A stretch of DNA of 64,000 bases from Solibacillus sp. FSL R5-0449 (GTDB lineage Bacteria > Bacillota > Bacilli > Bacillales_A > Planococcaceae). The position numbers were made by a program, and so were the translations under genes. The first letter of the stretch is position 1. Each line of letters opens with the position of its first letter. Positions 11,769 to 22,422 of the stretch are shown here, one piece after another. The notes under the pieces are model-generated. The model was given only the letters and a program-made list of their open reading frames with translations. It made no database searches and had not been told where the DNA came from. The stretch lies in the NCBI RefSeq assembly GCF_037975215.1, contig NZ_CP150239.1, positions 220,001-284,000 on the forward strand, written 5' to 3'.

Positions 11769-13244
11769 TTATTTTACGTATGGGTTTGAAAGGTCCATAC
11801 CATCTAATGAAAGACCCATTGCCTTCGCTACACCTTCACCATATGCTGGATCCGCTAAGTAGCAGTGTAAAATGTGACGACGTTTGATGAATTCTTCAAC
11901 ACCGTTCATTTCAGCAGCAGTTGTTTCGAATAAACGTTGTTGCTGTTCTGGTGTTTGAAGACGGAATAATTTACCTGGTTGCTCGAAGTAGTTGTTGTCA
12001 TCTTCACGGAAGTCGTAGATGTCAGCTGGACCATCAAGAGCTAATGCAGGATCTTTGTATTGTGATTGACCTTGTAGGGCACCGTAGCTATTTGGATAGT
12101 AAGTAATAGCTGCACCACGGTTTCCGTCAGCACGGCCTTGTCCATCACGGTGATATACCATGAATGGGCATTTTGGTGTGTTTACAGGAATTTGGTGGTG
12201 GTTAACGCCTAAACGGTAACGAGTTGCATCTTGGTAAGCGAATAGACGCGCTTGTAACATACGGTCTGGTGAGAATGAAATACCAGGTACAACGTTTGAT
12301 GGAGCGAATGCAGCTTGCTCAACATCAGCGAAGTAGTTTTCCGGGTTACGGTTTAATTCGAATTCCCCAACTTCCATTAGTGGGTACTCAGACTTGTACC
12401 AAACTTTTGTTAAGTCGAATGGGTTGTCCTTAGAGTTGCGAGCTTGCTCTTCAGTCATCACTTGGATGTACATTTTCCATTTCGGGAAATCGCCTTTTTC
12501 GATTGACTCGAATAGGTCACGTTGTGAAGATTCACGGTCTTTACCGATAATTTCAGCAGCTTCTGCACCTGTTAAGTTTTCGATACCTTGTTGAGAACGG
12601 AAGTGGAATTTCACGTATACGCGTTCGCCAGCTTCGTTGATCATTGAGTAAGTATGAGAACCGAATCCGTGCATTTTGCGGTAGCCGTTTGGAATACCAC
12701 GGTCAGACATTACGATTGTTACTTGGTGTAACGCTTCTGGTAATGAAGTCCAGAAATCCCAGTTTGAGTTACCGTTATGCATGTTTGTTTTTGGATCACG
12801 CTTAACAACGTGGTTTAAATCCGGGAAGTGTAATGGGTCACGGAAGAAGAATACAGGTGTGTTGTTACCAACCATATCCCAGTTACCTTCTTCAGTATAG
12901 AATTTTAATGCGAAACCGCGAATGTCACGCTCTGCATCAGCCGCACCGCGCTCACCTGCTACAGTTGAGAAACGTGCAAACATTTCTGTTTTCTTACCAA
13001 CTTCAGAGAAAATTTTTGCTTTTGTATATTTTGTGATGTCATGCGTTACAGTAAATGTACCGAATGCACCTGAACCTTTTGCGTGCATACGACGCTCAGG
13101 AATTACTTCACGGTTAAAGTTTGCTAATTTCTCAATTAGAAATACATCTTGTAATAAAACTGGACCACGACGACCAGCTGTTTGTACATCGTCGTTTGAT
13201 ACTACTGGAGCACCAGTAATAGTTGTTAAACGTTCATTTGTCAT
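11769..13244 (-). CDS. katA: Monofunctional heme catalase
   Basis: This 491-residue small-subunit catalase splits hydrogen peroxide into water and oxygen in the cytosol. The distal histidine motif [12 protein letters not shown], the distal asparagine in [12 protein letters not shown] and the proximal heme ligand motif [14 protein letters not shown] are intact. The length matches Bacillus KatA. The ATG has AGGAGG upstream. It is monocistronic with its own downstream terminator. A PerR-like box about 77 bases upstream suggests peroxide induction, as is known for Bacillus katA; that regulation is inferred. Confidence 0.97.
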   Translation of the reverse strand: MTNERLTTITGAPVVSNDDVQTAGRRGPVLLQDVFLIEKLANFNREVIPERRMHAKGSGAFGTFTVTHDITKYTKAKIFSEVGKKTEMFARFSTVAGERGAADAERDIRGFALKFYTEEGNWDMVGNNTPVFFFRDPLHFPDLNHVVKRDPKTNMHNGNSNWDFWTSLPEALHQVTIVMSDRGIPNGYRKMHGFGSHTYSMINEAGERVYVKFHFRSQQGIENLTGAEAAEIIGKDRESSQRDLFESIEKGDFPKWKMYIQVMTEEQARNSKDNPFDLTKVWYKSEYPLMEVGEFELNRNPENYFADVEQAAFAPSNVVPGISFSPDRMLQARLFAYQDATRYRLGVNHHQIPVNTPKCPFMVYHRDGQGRADGNRGAAITYYPNSYGALQGQSQYKDPALALDGPADIYDFREDDNNYFEQPGKLFRLQTPEQQQRLFETTAAEMNGVEEFIKRRHILHCYLADPAYGEGVAKAMGLSLDGMDLSNPYVK

Positions 13245-13320
13245 ATGTAGTTCCTCCTAATATTTTTTGAAAAACTCTTCTTAAATAATATAACAAATCT
13301 AAATCATAATTTCTACTAGA

Positions 13321-13335
13321 TTATAATAATTCTTT
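13321..13335 (-). promoter_or_regulatory. Candidate PerR box upstream of katA
   Basis: TTATAATAATTCTTT matches the PerR consensus TTATAATnATTATAA at 11 of 14 defined positions. On the catalase strand it lies directly upstream of a possible promoter (TAGAAA, 17 bases, TATATT). AT-rich context raises the chance of an accidental match. Confidence 0.5.
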
Positions 13336-13418
13336 TTAAGGAATCTTTATATTAAAGAATTGGTTATTGAAAATAGACATTAAGGAAAATTCGGATAATA
13401 TAGTTTTCTAGTAAATTA

Positions 13419-13443
13419 TACCTTTTCCTAGCGGGGAAAGGTA
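13419..13443. repeat. Inverted repeat between catalase and SLC13 permease
   Basis: TACCTTTTCC and GGGGAAAGGTA form a ten-base stem with a short loop and no T run. It lies about 120 bases upstream of the permease start and could be an operator or leader hairpin. Confidence 0.45.
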
Positions 13444-13561
13444 AACATTGCTCCACGTTTTTGGTTAATAATAGCTTTTTCTTTGTTAATCGACAAATGT
13501 GAGGAGTTCTTCTATTATTTTCTATATAATAGAGGCGATTACCATACGAAAGGACATGGTT

Positions 13562-15409
13562 ATGCAACTTACATTAACTTTTATCATTTTGGCAGTTACG
13601 ATTATTTTATTTACGACGAATCGATTGCGGGCAGATCTTGTCGCAGTAATGGCATTATTATCATTTGTTATACTGAATATTTTAACACCTGCTGAAGCGC
13701 TGGCGGGGTTCTCGAATTCTGTAGTTATTATGATAGCAGGGCTATTTGTTGTCGGGGCAGGTATTTTAAGAACGGGACTTGCCGGTATGGCAGGAAATCT
13801 TCTATTAAAATGGTCGGGGGATAATGAGCTCCGTCTCTTTATTCTGCTGCTTGTCATTGTCGCAATTGTCGGGGCGTTTATGAGCAATACAGGTACGGTC
13901 GCGTTAATGCTGCCGATTGTTGTGTCAATAGCAATCAGCATTAAAGTGAGCCCGTCCAAATTTTTAATGCCGCTATCCTACATTGCGAGCATGTCGGGGT
14001 TGATGACGTTAATTGCGTCGCCGACAAACCTGATCGCTTCGCAAACACTTGTTGATCACGGCTTCGAAAAACTTGGATTTTTCACAATAACTCCAATCGG
14101 AATTATTGCGACGATTACCGTCATAATTTATTTAGTATCAGTACGTAATGTGCTGTTGCCGAATGAAGAAAACCGTTCGCAGTCAAGTGCGGGCTATAAG
14201 CTTTCTCCAAAGAAAATTGCCAAGGAATATGATTTGCATGATAAACTGTTCCGCGTTGCCGTTACCGAGCATTCGACAATCTCGGAACAAAAGCTGGCTG
14301 ATTTGAAGCTTCCGGCAACTTATCATATTTATATTATGAAAATTAAACACGGTGCTGCACAGGAAGGACTTAATTTACGGCCGATGACGTACCAGGAGCT
14401 GGCGGGTCCGACAAGTGTTATTCATGTCGGCGATGAGCTGTATGTTCAAGGTATGGCAGATGATGTAGCACGCTTTGCCCATGATTTTGCGTTGACCGTT
14501 CAGCCGTTTGAAAATCATGCGAAAGAGCTCGTTACGAAAAAAATCGGTGTGGCGGAAGTATTATTAACACCGCAATCACGTCTTATTAAGGAAACGGTCA
14601 GTAAAATCGGATTCCGTGAAAAATACAATTTGAACATTTTGGGGATTAACCGTAAAGGTGACTACTTACTGAAAAACATGGCCGACCAGAAGCTACGTTT
14701 CGGTGATGCAATTTTAGTGCAGGGGACATGGGATGAAATCGAGCTGTTGTCCCGCGAAACGCAAGATGTGGTCGTAGTCGGACAACCACGCGAATTAGCA
14801 GGAGCCATTGCAGCAAACGGAAAGGCACCGATTGCCGGTATGATTATGCTGCTGATGATCGGGCTTATGGTATTTGAAGTATTTGATGCCGTCATTGCGG
14901 TATTAATCGGGGCCGTTCTTATGATTATTACAGGCTGTCTGCGCAATATGGATGATGCCTACAGTAAAATGAACTTCGAAAGTATTGTACTCGTAGCGGC
15001 AATGCTTCCGATGGCGACAGCGCTTGAGAAAACAGGGGGGATGACGATTCTCGCAGAAGGCATTATCAGTGTGCTCGGCGATTTCGGACCATATGGTGTA
15101 TTGATGGGGATTTATTTACTGACAGCTGTTTTCGGGCAATTTGTTAGTAATACGGCAACAGCGGTACTTTTTTCGCCGATTGCCATCACTGCAGCACTTG
15201 CTATGGATGCGAACCCGTATACCTTTATGATCGGGGTAGCAACTGCTGCGAGTATGGCGTTTGCAACACCGATTGCATCTCCGACAAACTCCCTTGTCTT
15301 AACAGCTGGCGGCTATAAATTTATGGATTTCGTCAAAGTTGGTGTTCCGTTACAGGTTATTATGTTTATCGTCATGATGATTGCGGTGCCATTGTTGTTT
15401 CCGTTTTAA
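13562..15409 (+). CDS. SLC13-type permease with RCK_C domains
   Basis: The 615-residue membrane protein has two blocks of membrane helices flanking a soluble centre at about residues 210-400. That centre looks like two RCK_C (TrkA-C) modules, for example KYNLNILGINRKGDYLLKN with LRFGDAILVQG. The repeated SNT and SPTN hairpin motifs (SNTGTVALMLP, ASPTNLIAS, SNTATAVLF, ASPTNSLVL) are those of the divalent anion:Na+ symporter/SLC13 superfamily. Sulfate, dicarboxylate or another anion could be the substrate. ATG 13562 is preferred because AAAGGA lies seven bases upstream; starts at 13499 or 13556 lack good spacing. Confidence 0.85.
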   Translation: MQLTLTFIILAVTIILFTTNRLRADLVAVMALLSFVILNILTPAEALAGFSNSVVIMIAGLFVVGAGILRTGLAGMAGNLLLKWSGDNELRLFILLLVIVAIVGAFMSNTGTVALMLPIVVSIAISIKVSPSKFLMPLSYIASMSGLMTLIASPTNLIASQTLVDHGFEKLGFFTITPIGIIATITVIIYLVSVRNVLLPNEENRSQSSAGYKLSPKKIAKEYDLHDKLFRVAVTEHSTISEQKLADLKLPATYHIYIMKIKHGAAQEGLNLRPMTYQELAGPTSVIHVGDELYVQGMADDVARFAHDFALTVQPFENHAKELVTKKIGVAEVLLTPQSRLIKETVSKIGFREKYNLNILGINRKGDYLLKNMADQKLRFGDAILVQGTWDEIELLSRETQDVVVVGQPRELAGAIAANGKAPIAGMIMLLMIGLMVFEVFDAVIAVLIGAVLMIITGCLRNMDDAYSKMNFESIVLVAAMLPMATALEKTGGMTILAEGIISVLGDFGPYGVLMGIYLLTAVFGQFVSNTATAVLFSPIAITAALAMDANPYTFMIGVATAASMAFATPIASPTNSLVLTAGGYKFMDFVKVGVPLQVIMFIVMMIAVPLLFPF

Positions 15410-15455
15410 AGTGATTATTGGAACAATTTCGGTTTTGTGATCAATAACTTGTTGA

Positions 15456-15490
15456 GTTCTATTCCGCGGAAAGCGTCCCCGGAATTGAAC
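15456..15490. repeat. REP-like inverted repeat between convergent genes
   Basis: GTTCTATTCCG and CGGAATTGAAC are complementary with one mismatch and flank CGGAAAGCGTCCC. A T-rich stretch follows on the plus strand, so it may terminate the permease transcript. Similar CCGCGGAAAGCG sequences are, to my recollection, common intergenic elements in Bacillaceae. Confidence 0.55.
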
Positions 15491-16963
15491 TTAATTTTTT
15501 GCTGAACCGGCTGTTTTCCTTACCTGCAATCTATAGCGGTAAGGGGTTAACTGGTAGTATTCCCGGAATACTTTAGTGAAGTAATTGCCGTCTGTGAAGC
15601 CGACCATTTCTGCGATTGATCCGATTCCCAAACTCGTTTCTATTAATAACTTTTCGGCTTGCTGTACGCGATACTGCTGCAAATATTTCTTGAATGGTAT
15701 GCCGCGTTTTTTTGAAAACACATTGCTCAAATAATTGGTGCTTATATTTAATTCGTTTGCGGCATGTTGTAATGTCAGCTCAGCATTAGTATAATAGCGC
15801 TCGATTATTTCAACAGCCAGCTCCGTATAGTCAGCAATCTGCTGTTGCTGCAAATTTTTTCTCGCATCGATCAAGCGTTGTGTAAATAAAATAAACTCCT
15901 GTACAATCGCATATAAAATCGGATGCTCTAAAATAAAATGGAACAGTGAGCGGTATTGCTGTTCCATTTTTGCTTGCTGCTGCAGATGATACTTCATCAT
16001 AAATCGGCGGATTTGCGCTAAAATACTCGTCAAATGAATTCGCACATCATCCTGATGGTAATAGGTAGAACCTTTTGTTAGCGTATATAAAAAAGTTTTA
16101 ATTGCTTTCAAATCACCGTTTTCAAGGCTTGTAATCCAAAGCTGCTGTTCCTCAGGAGTTAAAAGCGGATCAAGCCTTGTCACATGGAGTGTTTGCGAGC
16201 TTTTAAAAATATGGGAATACCCTTTATAAAAGCGCTGCGCCAAAGTCTTTTTACATGCTTGATACATAGTAAGCAATGTTGTCTCCTTACCGTCATAAAC
16301 AGCAATATTGAGCGATTCCCCACTGAATTTCTCCCATTCCTGGCTCATGATTCGAAGCTGTCTGAATAGATTGGTAAAAACATCGATTTCAACAATACAA
16401 ATCACCCGGTTTTGCAGCGGCAAGGCTAAGAGATTATGAAAAATAGGCAGTTCAATGAGCCACTCATACAGCATTAAATTATGCTTGTAATCTGCACACT
16501 CAATTAAAAAGAAGGACTTTCCATCTAAAGAGAAATTCCCTGGCTTATTTAAATACAAATCCGAATATAATTGCGTCTCGACTGGAACAGTACTTTTTGA
16601 AGTAGCTGCCGGCTTAGTCGAAGGGATTTTCAGCAAAGCAGACTTTAATTGCTCCAATGGCACAGGCTTCACAAAAAGATCGATCGCTTTTAAGCGGATT
16701 GCTTTCATTGCCTGCTGAAAGATAGGTTCCGCTGTAATACCGATAACGGGAATGGCCTGTTTTTGTAAAAACTGCTCTATAGAAGGAGAAACAAGTTCCA
16801 TTTCTATAAGAAGTACTTCCGGCCGTGTTTCTTCAAATGCTTCAATTATTCTACTGCCATCTATTACACCAACTACTTCAATATTCCGCATAAAATAATT
16901 TTTTGAATACCACTCAATTCCTGCAATTTCTTCAAAATCCCGCTCAACAATTAAGATTTTCAA
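15491..16963 (-). CDS. AraC-family response regulator with atypical receiver domain
   Basis: The 490-residue protein has an N-terminal receiver domain (1-115), a long middle region (about 130-380) and a C-terminal AraC/XylS double helix-turn-helix ending in VGFTDGNYFTKVFREYYQLTPYRYR. In the receiver the phosphoacceptor Asp is Glu54 (VLLIEMEL), and the acidic pocket reads ERDFEE, while the VKP lysine is present. It may therefore act without phosphorylation. The layout resembles YesN-type regulators, but no sensor kinase lies nearby. The start is TTG with AAGGTGGTG upstream. It diverges from the yjiH-hut genes and may control them; this is inference from position. Confidence 0.88.
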   Translation of the reverse strand: MKILIVERDFEEIAGIEWYSKNYFMRNIEVVGVIDGSRIIEAFEETRPEVLLIEMELVSPSIEQFLQKQAIPVIGITAEPIFQQAMKAIRLKAIDLFVKPVPLEQLKSALLKIPSTKPAATSKSTVPVETQLYSDLYLNKPGNFSLDGKSFFLIECADYKHNLMLYEWLIELPIFHNLLALPLQNRVICIVEIDVFTNLFRQLRIMSQEWEKFSGESLNIAVYDGKETTLLTMYQACKKTLAQRFYKGYSHIFKSSQTLHVTRLDPLLTPEEQQLWITSLENGDLKAIKTFLYTLTKGSTYYHQDDVRIHLTSILAQIRRFMMKYHLQQQAKMEQQYRSLFHFILEHPILYAIVQEFILFTQRLIDARKNLQQQQIADYTELAVEIIERYYTNAELTLQHAANELNISTNYLSNVFSKKRGIPFKKYLQQYRVQQAEKLLIETSLGIGSIAEMVGFTDGNYFTKVFREYYQLTPYRYRLQVRKTAGSAKN

Positions 16964-17024
16964 TCAAACACCACCTTTAATAATTACTATTTCATATATA
17001 AATACTAAAAATCATCCAAATTAA

Positions 17025-17052
17025 TTTTACTTTCATTAAATTTTACTATAAT
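17025..17052 (+). promoter_or_regulatory. Possible promoter of yjiH-hut operon
   Basis: A perfect TATAAT at 17047 is preceded at 16 bases by a weak TTTTAC. It lies in the divergent region between the AraC regulator and the YjiH-like gene. Confidence 0.4.
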
Positions 17053-17120
17053 CGATGTTTTTATTCTATTTATTCGGAATTGAAAGAAAACTAGAATGGA
17101 GATTACAAAGGAGTGGTGGA

Positions 17121-18455
17121 ATGACAAAGTACCAGGAGGAACAGGAACTGCCGAAAGTTGGACAGTTTGAAGTGAGTATTTTCATGAAAATGGTGTTTTG
17201 CAGCTTAATCGGGATTTTTAGTTTTTTTATCACATTTGAATGGAATGGAAAAACATCGATTTTAATCGACCATATCGTAAGTGCATTCACGACATTCACA
17301 CCAACGTTAGTAAACGGGTATGTGTTGATTCTTTTAGTACTTGGAGCATTTTATCCATTTGTCACGAAAAAGTGGAATACCTCAAAAGTAAATATGGTGT
17401 TATCTATTTTTAAGTTGGGCGGACTTGTTGCAGGGGTAATGCTTATTTTTGGATTTGGTCCGGCATGGTTGTTTAATCCGGATATCGGTCCATTTTTATT
17501 AGAAAAACTTATTAAGCCGGTAGGACTCGTCATTCCAATCGGATCGGTTTTCTTAGCATTGCTCGTTTGCTATGGCTTACTAGAATTTATAGGGGTACTC
17601 ATGCAGCCGGTAATGAAACCGATTTTCAAAACGCCTGGCCGTTCAGCTGTTGATGCGGTAGCCTCATTTGTTGGCAGCTATTCGGTTGGCTTAATATTGA
17701 CGAACCGTGTTTATAAAGAAGGAAAATATACAGCGAGAGAATCAGCCATCATTGCTACAGGCTTTTCTACAGTTTCAGCTACTTTCATGGTAGTCGTTGC
17801 GAAAACATTGGATTTAATGGAATACTGGAACTTATTTTTCTGGGTGACATTAGTTGTGACATTCGTCGTTACTGCAATTACAGCCCGGATTTATCCATTA
17901 AACAAAATTAAAGATGAATACTATGAAGGCTCAACACCTCAGCCTGAAAAAATCGTAAAAGCTGATCGTTTAAAAGTAGCTTGGGCAGAAGCGGTAGATG
18001 CAGCAAAGACAAACCCGTCTTTACCTAAAAACTTATACATTCATTTAAAAGAAGGTTTTATTATGGCGATGGGGGTCATTCCTTCTATATTATCCATTGG
18101 ACTATTAGGAATGGTATTGGCAATTTATACACCGCTGTTTGACTGGCTGGCATATATTTTCGCGCCATTTACGTATTTACTGCAAATTCCGGATCCGATG
18201 CTGACAGCTAAAGCGTTGTCATTATCAATTGCGGAAATGTTCTTACCGGCAATGATTGTAACAGAAGCAGTTCTAGTAACGAAATTTATCGTAGCCGTTA
18301 TTTCGATTTCAGCTATTTTATTCTTCTCAGCTGTCATTCCGGTTATTTTATCGACAGACATTCCGTTATCAATTCGCCAAATGCTCATTATCTGGTTTGA
18401 GCGAGTTGTCTTAACACTCATTATCGTTACGCCAATAGCATTTATCTTATTCTAA
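17121..18455 (+). CDS. YjiH-like membrane protein (nucleoside recognition/gate domain)
   Basis: The 444-residue protein has about ten predicted membrane helices. The motifs FVGSYSVGLILTNRVYKEGKYTARESAIIATGFSTVS and AEMFLPAMIV are typical of YjiH/gate-domain proteins related to concentrative nucleoside transporters. It is the first gene of a run with hutU, hutI and hutG (24 bases before hutU), so it could carry histidine, urocanate or a pathway product. That link is only from context. The ATG at 17121 has AAGGAG seven bases upstream; an earlier in-frame start at 17055 precedes this site and is not used. Confidence 0.8.
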   Translation: MTKYQEEQELPKVGQFEVSIFMKMVFCSLIGIFSFFITFEWNGKTSILIDHIVSAFTTFTPTLVNGYVLILLVLGAFYPFVTKKWNTSKVNMVLSIFKLGGLVAGVMLIFGFGPAWLFNPDIGPFLLEKLIKPVGLVIPIGSVFLALLVCYGLLEFIGVLMQPVMKPIFKTPGRSAVDAVASFVGSYSVGLILTNRVYKEGKYTARESAIIATGFSTVSATFMVVVAKTLDLMEYWNLFFWVTLVVTFVVTAITARIYPLNKIKDEYYEGSTPQPEKIVKADRLKVAWAEAVDAAKTNPSLPKNLYIHLKEGFIMAMGVIPSILSIGLLGMVLAIYTPLFDWLAYIFAPFTYLLQIPDPMLTAKALSLSIAEMFLPAMIVTEAVLVTKFIVAVISISAILFFSAVIPVILSTDIPLSIRQMLIIWFERVVLTLIIVTPIAFILF

Positions 18456-18479
18456 CTTCAAATTAAGGGAGAGATTTTT

Positions 18480-20141
18480 ATGGTATATAAAACAAACATC
18501 CGTGCACCACGTGGTTCAGAGCTTTCATGTAAAGGTTGGACACAGGAAGCGGCAATGCGCATGCTGATGAACAATCTGGATCCGGAAGTAGCGGAAAATC
18601 CGGATGAGCTGGTCGTATATGGCGGTATCGGGAAAGCGGCGCGTGACTGGGAAAGCTACGAAAAACTCATTTCAACATTAAAAGAACTTGAAAATGATGA
18701 AACGATGATTGTGCAGTCCGGAAAACCGGTCGCAGTATTCAGAACACATGAAAATGCACCGCGCGTACTGATCGCCAACTCGAATCTAGTGCCTGGCTGG
18801 GCGAATTGGGACCATTTCTATGAACTGGAAGAACGCAATTTAATGATGTACGGGCAAATGACGGCGGGTTCATGGATCTATATCGGGGCACAAGGAATTC
18901 TCCAAGGAACGTATTTAAGTTTTGTGGAAGCAGGGAAAAAGAAGTTTGGAACAGCCGACCTTCGTGGTAAGTGGATATTAACTGGTGGTATGGGCGGTAT
19001 GAGTGGTGCCCAGCCATTAGCCGGTAAAATGGCGGGTGCGGTCATTTTAGTTGTTGAAGTGGACCGTGCAAGAATCGAACGCAAAATAAATGAAGGCTAC
19101 TGTGATTACCTTGTCGAAACAGTAGATGAGGCGATTGAGCTTGTAAATAAGTTAACAGCCGCTAAAGTACCTGCATCAATTGGTTTAGTAGGAAACTGTG
19201 CGGACATTAACCGTGAGCTGTTAAATCGTGGCATGATTCCGGATTTCGTGACAGACCAGACATCTGCGCACGACCCGATTAACGGCTATATTCCAAACGG
19301 GATGACGTTGGAGGAGGCACTTCAATTGCGCAAAACAGATGTGAAAACATATGAGCGCCGAGCAAAGGAAACAATGGCAGAGCATGTACGGACAATGCTT
19401 GAATTCCAGCAGGCAGGTGCGGAAACATTCGACTACGGAAACAATATCCGTGCGTATGCAAAGGAAATGGGTGTGGAAAATGCTTTTGATTTCCCTGGAT
19501 TTGTACCTGCCTATATTCGCCCGTTATTCTGTGAAGGAAAGGGACCTTTCCGCTGGGTAGCATTGTCAGGCGACCCGGAGGATATTTACAAAACAGATGC
19601 TTTGGCTAAAGAAATGTTTGCTGAAGATAAGGCATTAGTAAACTGGATCGATATGGCGCAGAAAATGGTGAAATGGCAAGGCTTACCTGCCCGCATTTGC
19701 TGGCTGGGATATGGCGACCGCCACCGCTTTGCCCTAAGAGTGAACGAAATGGTCGCAAATGGTGAATTAAAAGCGCCGATTGTATTCGGTCGTGATCATT
19801 TGGACTCTGGATCTGTCGCTTCACCAAACCGTGAGACAGAAGGGATGCAGGACGGATCGGATGCTGTATCAGACTGGCCATTATTAAATGCGCTCGTCAA
19901 TACGGCAGGCGGTGCAAGCTGGGTGAGCATCCATCACGGCGGTGGTGTAGGAATGGGCTATTCCCAACATGCCGGCCAAGTACTAGTAGCTGACGGAACA
20001 ACACTTGCTGCAGAAAAGATCAATCGCGTGCTTATTTCAGACCCGGGTATGGGGGTTGTACGCCATGCAGATGCAGGCTACGATATTGCAGTTCGCACAG
20101 CAAAAGAAAAAGGTATCAATATGCCGATGCTAAAAGGATGA
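18480..20141 (+). CDS. hutU: Urocanate hydratase
   Basis: This 553-residue cytosolic NAD-dependent enzyme converts urocanate to 4-imidazolone-5-propanoate, the second step of histidine degradation. The glycine-rich NAD segment [12 protein letters not shown] and the family-specific [18 protein letters not shown] and [14 protein letters not shown] stretches are intact. The length matches the family. AGGGAGAG precedes the ATG. It is the second gene of the operon and hutI follows after six bases. Confidence 0.97.
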   Translation: MVYKTNIRAPRGSELSCKGWTQEAAMRMLMNNLDPEVAENPDELVVYGGIGKAARDWESYEKLISTLKELENDETMIVQSGKPVAVFRTHENAPRVLIANSNLVPGWANWDHFYELEERNLMMYGQMTAGSWIYIGAQGILQGTYLSFVEAGKKKFGTADLRGKWILTGGMGGMSGAQPLAGKMAGAVILVVEVDRARIERKINEGYCDYLVETVDEAIELVNKLTAAKVPASIGLVGNCADINRELLNRGMIPDFVTDQTSAHDPINGYIPNGMTLEEALQLRKTDVKTYERRAKETMAEHVRTMLEFQQAGAETFDYGNNIRAYAKEMGVENAFDFPGFVPAYIRPLFCEGKGPFRWVALSGDPEDIYKTDALAKEMFAEDKALVNWIDMAQKMVKWQGLPARICWLGYGDRHRFALRVNEMVANGELKAPIVFGRDHLDSGSVASPNRETEGMQDGSDAVSDWPLLNALVNTAGGASWVSIHHGGGVGMGYSQHAGQVLVADGTTLAAEKINRVLISDPGMGVVRHADAGYDIAVRTAKEKGINMPMLKG

Positions 20142-20147
20142 TGAACT

Positions 20148-21416
20148 TTGGCTATTTTAATAAACAATGCAAATGAAGTATTAACAATGGAATGTGATGT
20201 GAAATTACCGCGCCGCCGTGAGCAAATGAGCGAGCTCGGTCTGAAAAAAGAGGTAAGTGTATTAATCGAAGACGATCGCATTGCAATGATTGCGCCTCTT
20301 GATGAAATAAAACAAGAATATCCGCATCTAGTAAGCGATGCCGAGGTTATTGATGCACGCGGGAAGATTGTTATGCCGGGTCTTGTTGACTGCCATACAC
20401 ATTTAGTACATGGGGGGACACGTGAACATGAGCTGAATATGCGCCTTGCCGGAAGGTCCTATATGGACATTATGAATGCAGGTGGCGGGATTCACTATAC
20501 GACGACAAAAACGCGCGAAGCGAATTTTGATGAGCTATACAACAAAACCGTTCAGCACTTAAACGTGTTTTTGCGTCACGGTGTTACAACGGTTGAAGCA
20601 AAATCAGGCTACGGCCTTGATCTTGAAAACGAACTCAAACAGCTTTATGTTGTAAAGAAACTGCAGGAAGAGCATGTTGTCGATATCGTCTCTACTTTTA
20701 TGGGTGCACATGCTGTTCCGAAAGAATTTAAAGGCAATGAAGATCAATTCGTGAAAATTATAATCGAGCAGATGATTCCAAAAGTGGCGGAATTGGGGCT
20801 TGCGGAATTCAATGATGTCTTTTGCGAAAAAGGGGTGTTCACACCTGAGCAATCCCGCCTGATTTTGGAAGCGGGGAAAGAATACGGACTGACACCGAAA
20901 ATTCATGCAGATGAAATTGAGCCGTATGAAGGCGCGGAACTCGCTGCAGAAGTAGGGGCCATCTCCGCAGAGCATTTACTCGTTGCTTCAGATGAAGGAA
21001 TTGCAGCTATGGCAAAGGCCGGTACGATTGCTGTACTCTTGCCGGGAACCGCCTTCTTTTTACGCGCACCGTATGCAAGGGGTCGCCTGATGGTTGATAG
21101 TGGTGTACCTGTAGCAATTTCAACGGACTTTAATCCGGGTTCTTCGCCAACGATCAGCTTGCCGTTCATTCAAAATTTGGCATGCATGAACATGGGAATG
21201 ACGATGGAGGAAGTGCTTTGTGCAACAACGATCAATGCCGCCCACGCGATAAAACGTGCTGATCAGGTCGGCACGCTCGAAAAAGGAAAACAGGCGGATG
21301 TACTGATTTTGGACGTTCCGAATTATAAGCAGCTTCAATATTTTTACGGGATGAATCATACCGACACTGTCATTAAAGCAGGGAAAGTCGTTGTGAAAGG
21401 TGGCAGCTTACTGTGA
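20148..21416 (+). CDS. hutI: Imidazolonepropionase
   Basis: The 422-residue amidohydrolase-fold enzyme hydrolyses 4-imidazolone-5-propanoate to N-formimino-L-glutamate. The metal-binding CHTHLVHGG motif, the IHADEI histidine, SAEHL and the STDFNPGS segment with the late metal-binding Asp are present. The start is TTG with AAAGGATGATG upstream. It is co-transcribed with hutU (six bases) and overlaps hutG by four bases. Confidence 0.97.
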   Translation: MAILINNANEVLTMECDVKLPRRREQMSELGLKKEVSVLIEDDRIAMIAPLDEIKQEYPHLVSDAEVIDARGKIVMPGLVDCHTHLVHGGTREHELNMRLAGRSYMDIMNAGGGIHYTTTKTREANFDELYNKTVQHLNVFLRHGVTTVEAKSGYGLDLENELKQLYVVKKLQEEHVVDIVSTFMGAHAVPKEFKGNEDQFVKIIIEQMIPKVAELGLAEFNDVFCEKGVFTPEQSRLILEAGKEYGLTPKIHADEIEPYEGAELAAEVGAISAEHLLVASDEGIAAMAKAGTIAVLLPGTAFFLRAPYARGRLMVDSGVPVAISTDFNPGSSPTISLPFIQNLACMNMGMTMEEVLCATTINAAHAIKRADQVGTLEKGKQADVLILDVPNYKQLQYFYGMNHTDTVIKAGKVVVKGGSLL

Positions 21417-22381
21417 GCGCTTTTCTAGTAAGCCCGGCAACTTCTTGGAATCGGGTGGAATCTGAAGACTTGAAGGTTAAAGACTGGATTGTACCAAGTT
21501 ATGCGGAGCTTTCGGAATCCTTTGATGTGGTTTTAACAGGGGTCCCGCTGTCCCGTTCGTCGATCAGTGCTTCGGCAGCTTCGGAATATCCGGATTTTTT
21601 CCGTAAAAGTTGGAATCTGTTTACGACGTATTCGATTGATGAGGATGTGGATATTCGGGAACTACGGGTTGCGGATGTTGGCGATGTGAAAATGCACGGA
21701 ACGAATATTTTGCAGTGTCATGACAATATCGAACAAGCGATGATGGATATATTGAATAATTGTCCTGCGAGCTTCTATGTACAAATTGGCGGAGATCATT
21801 CGGTTACTGCCCCGGTTGTAAGGGCTTTTGCAAATTCTTCCGGCAAACGAATCGGTATTTTACAGTTTGATACCCATCTGGATTTACGAGCAACGGAATC
21901 AGATGGACCGACAAATGGTACGCCGATCCGTCAGCTGCTTGATGCAGGGATAGTGAAGGGTGAGGATGTGTACAACATCGGGCTGCACGGTTTTTATAAT
22001 GCCCCGAGCCTTATTTGTACTGCGGACCATTATGGGGTGAATCGTATTACGTTAAAGGATTTCCGTCGTCGTGGCGCGGAGTCCATAATCGCTAATGTCA
22101 TGGAAGAGCTTTCTGGAAAAGTAGATATTGTTTATGTGACAGTTGATATGGACGTACTTGATATTGCATATGCCCCGGGAGTTCCTGCGTCTACACCAGG
22201 TGGGATGCGGACAGAAGAGCTTTTTGATTTGCTTTATGAAGTGGGGAAATACGAAATTGTAAAAGGTATGGATTTTGTCTGTGTCGATCCGCATCGTGAT
22301 ACACGTGAATTGCAGACAGTAAAAGCCGGAGTGTACGCGTTTTTAACGATGCTGGTATCGAGATTTGTTCATTTGAAATGA
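21413..22381 (+). CDS. hutG: Formimidoylglutamase
   Basis: The 322-residue ureohydrolase-superfamily enzyme cleaves N-formimino-L-glutamate to glutamate and formamide. Manganese-binding motifs GGDHS, DTHLD and TVDMDVLD are visible. The second motif has DTH where DAH is usual. The GTG start overlaps the hutI stop (GTGA), a sign of translational coupling. A terminator follows, so the operon ends here. No hutH lies in the window. Confidence 0.94.
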   Translation: MSAFLVSPATSWNRVESEDLKVKDWIVPSYAELSESFDVVLTGVPLSRSSISASAASEYPDFFRKSWNLFTTYSIDEDVDIRELRVADVGDVKMHGTNILQCHDNIEQAMMDILNNCPASFYVQIGGDHSVTAPVVRAFANSSGKRIGILQFDTHLDLRATESDGPTNGTPIRQLLDAGIVKGEDVYNIGLHGFYNAPSLICTADHYGVNRITLKDFRRRGAESIIANVMEELSGKVDIVYVTVDMDVLDIAYAPGVPASTPGGMRTEELFDLLYEVGKYEIVKGMDFVCVDPHRDTRELQTVKAGVYAFLTMLVSRFVHLK

Positions 22382-22387
22382 AAAGCT

Positions 22388-22422
22388 GACCGAATTTCTT
22401 TTTGGGGAATTCGGTTTTTTTT
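22388..22422 (+). terminator. Terminator of hut operon
   Basis: ACCGAATT pairs with AATTCGGT and is followed by a run of eight T residues. Confidence 0.9.
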
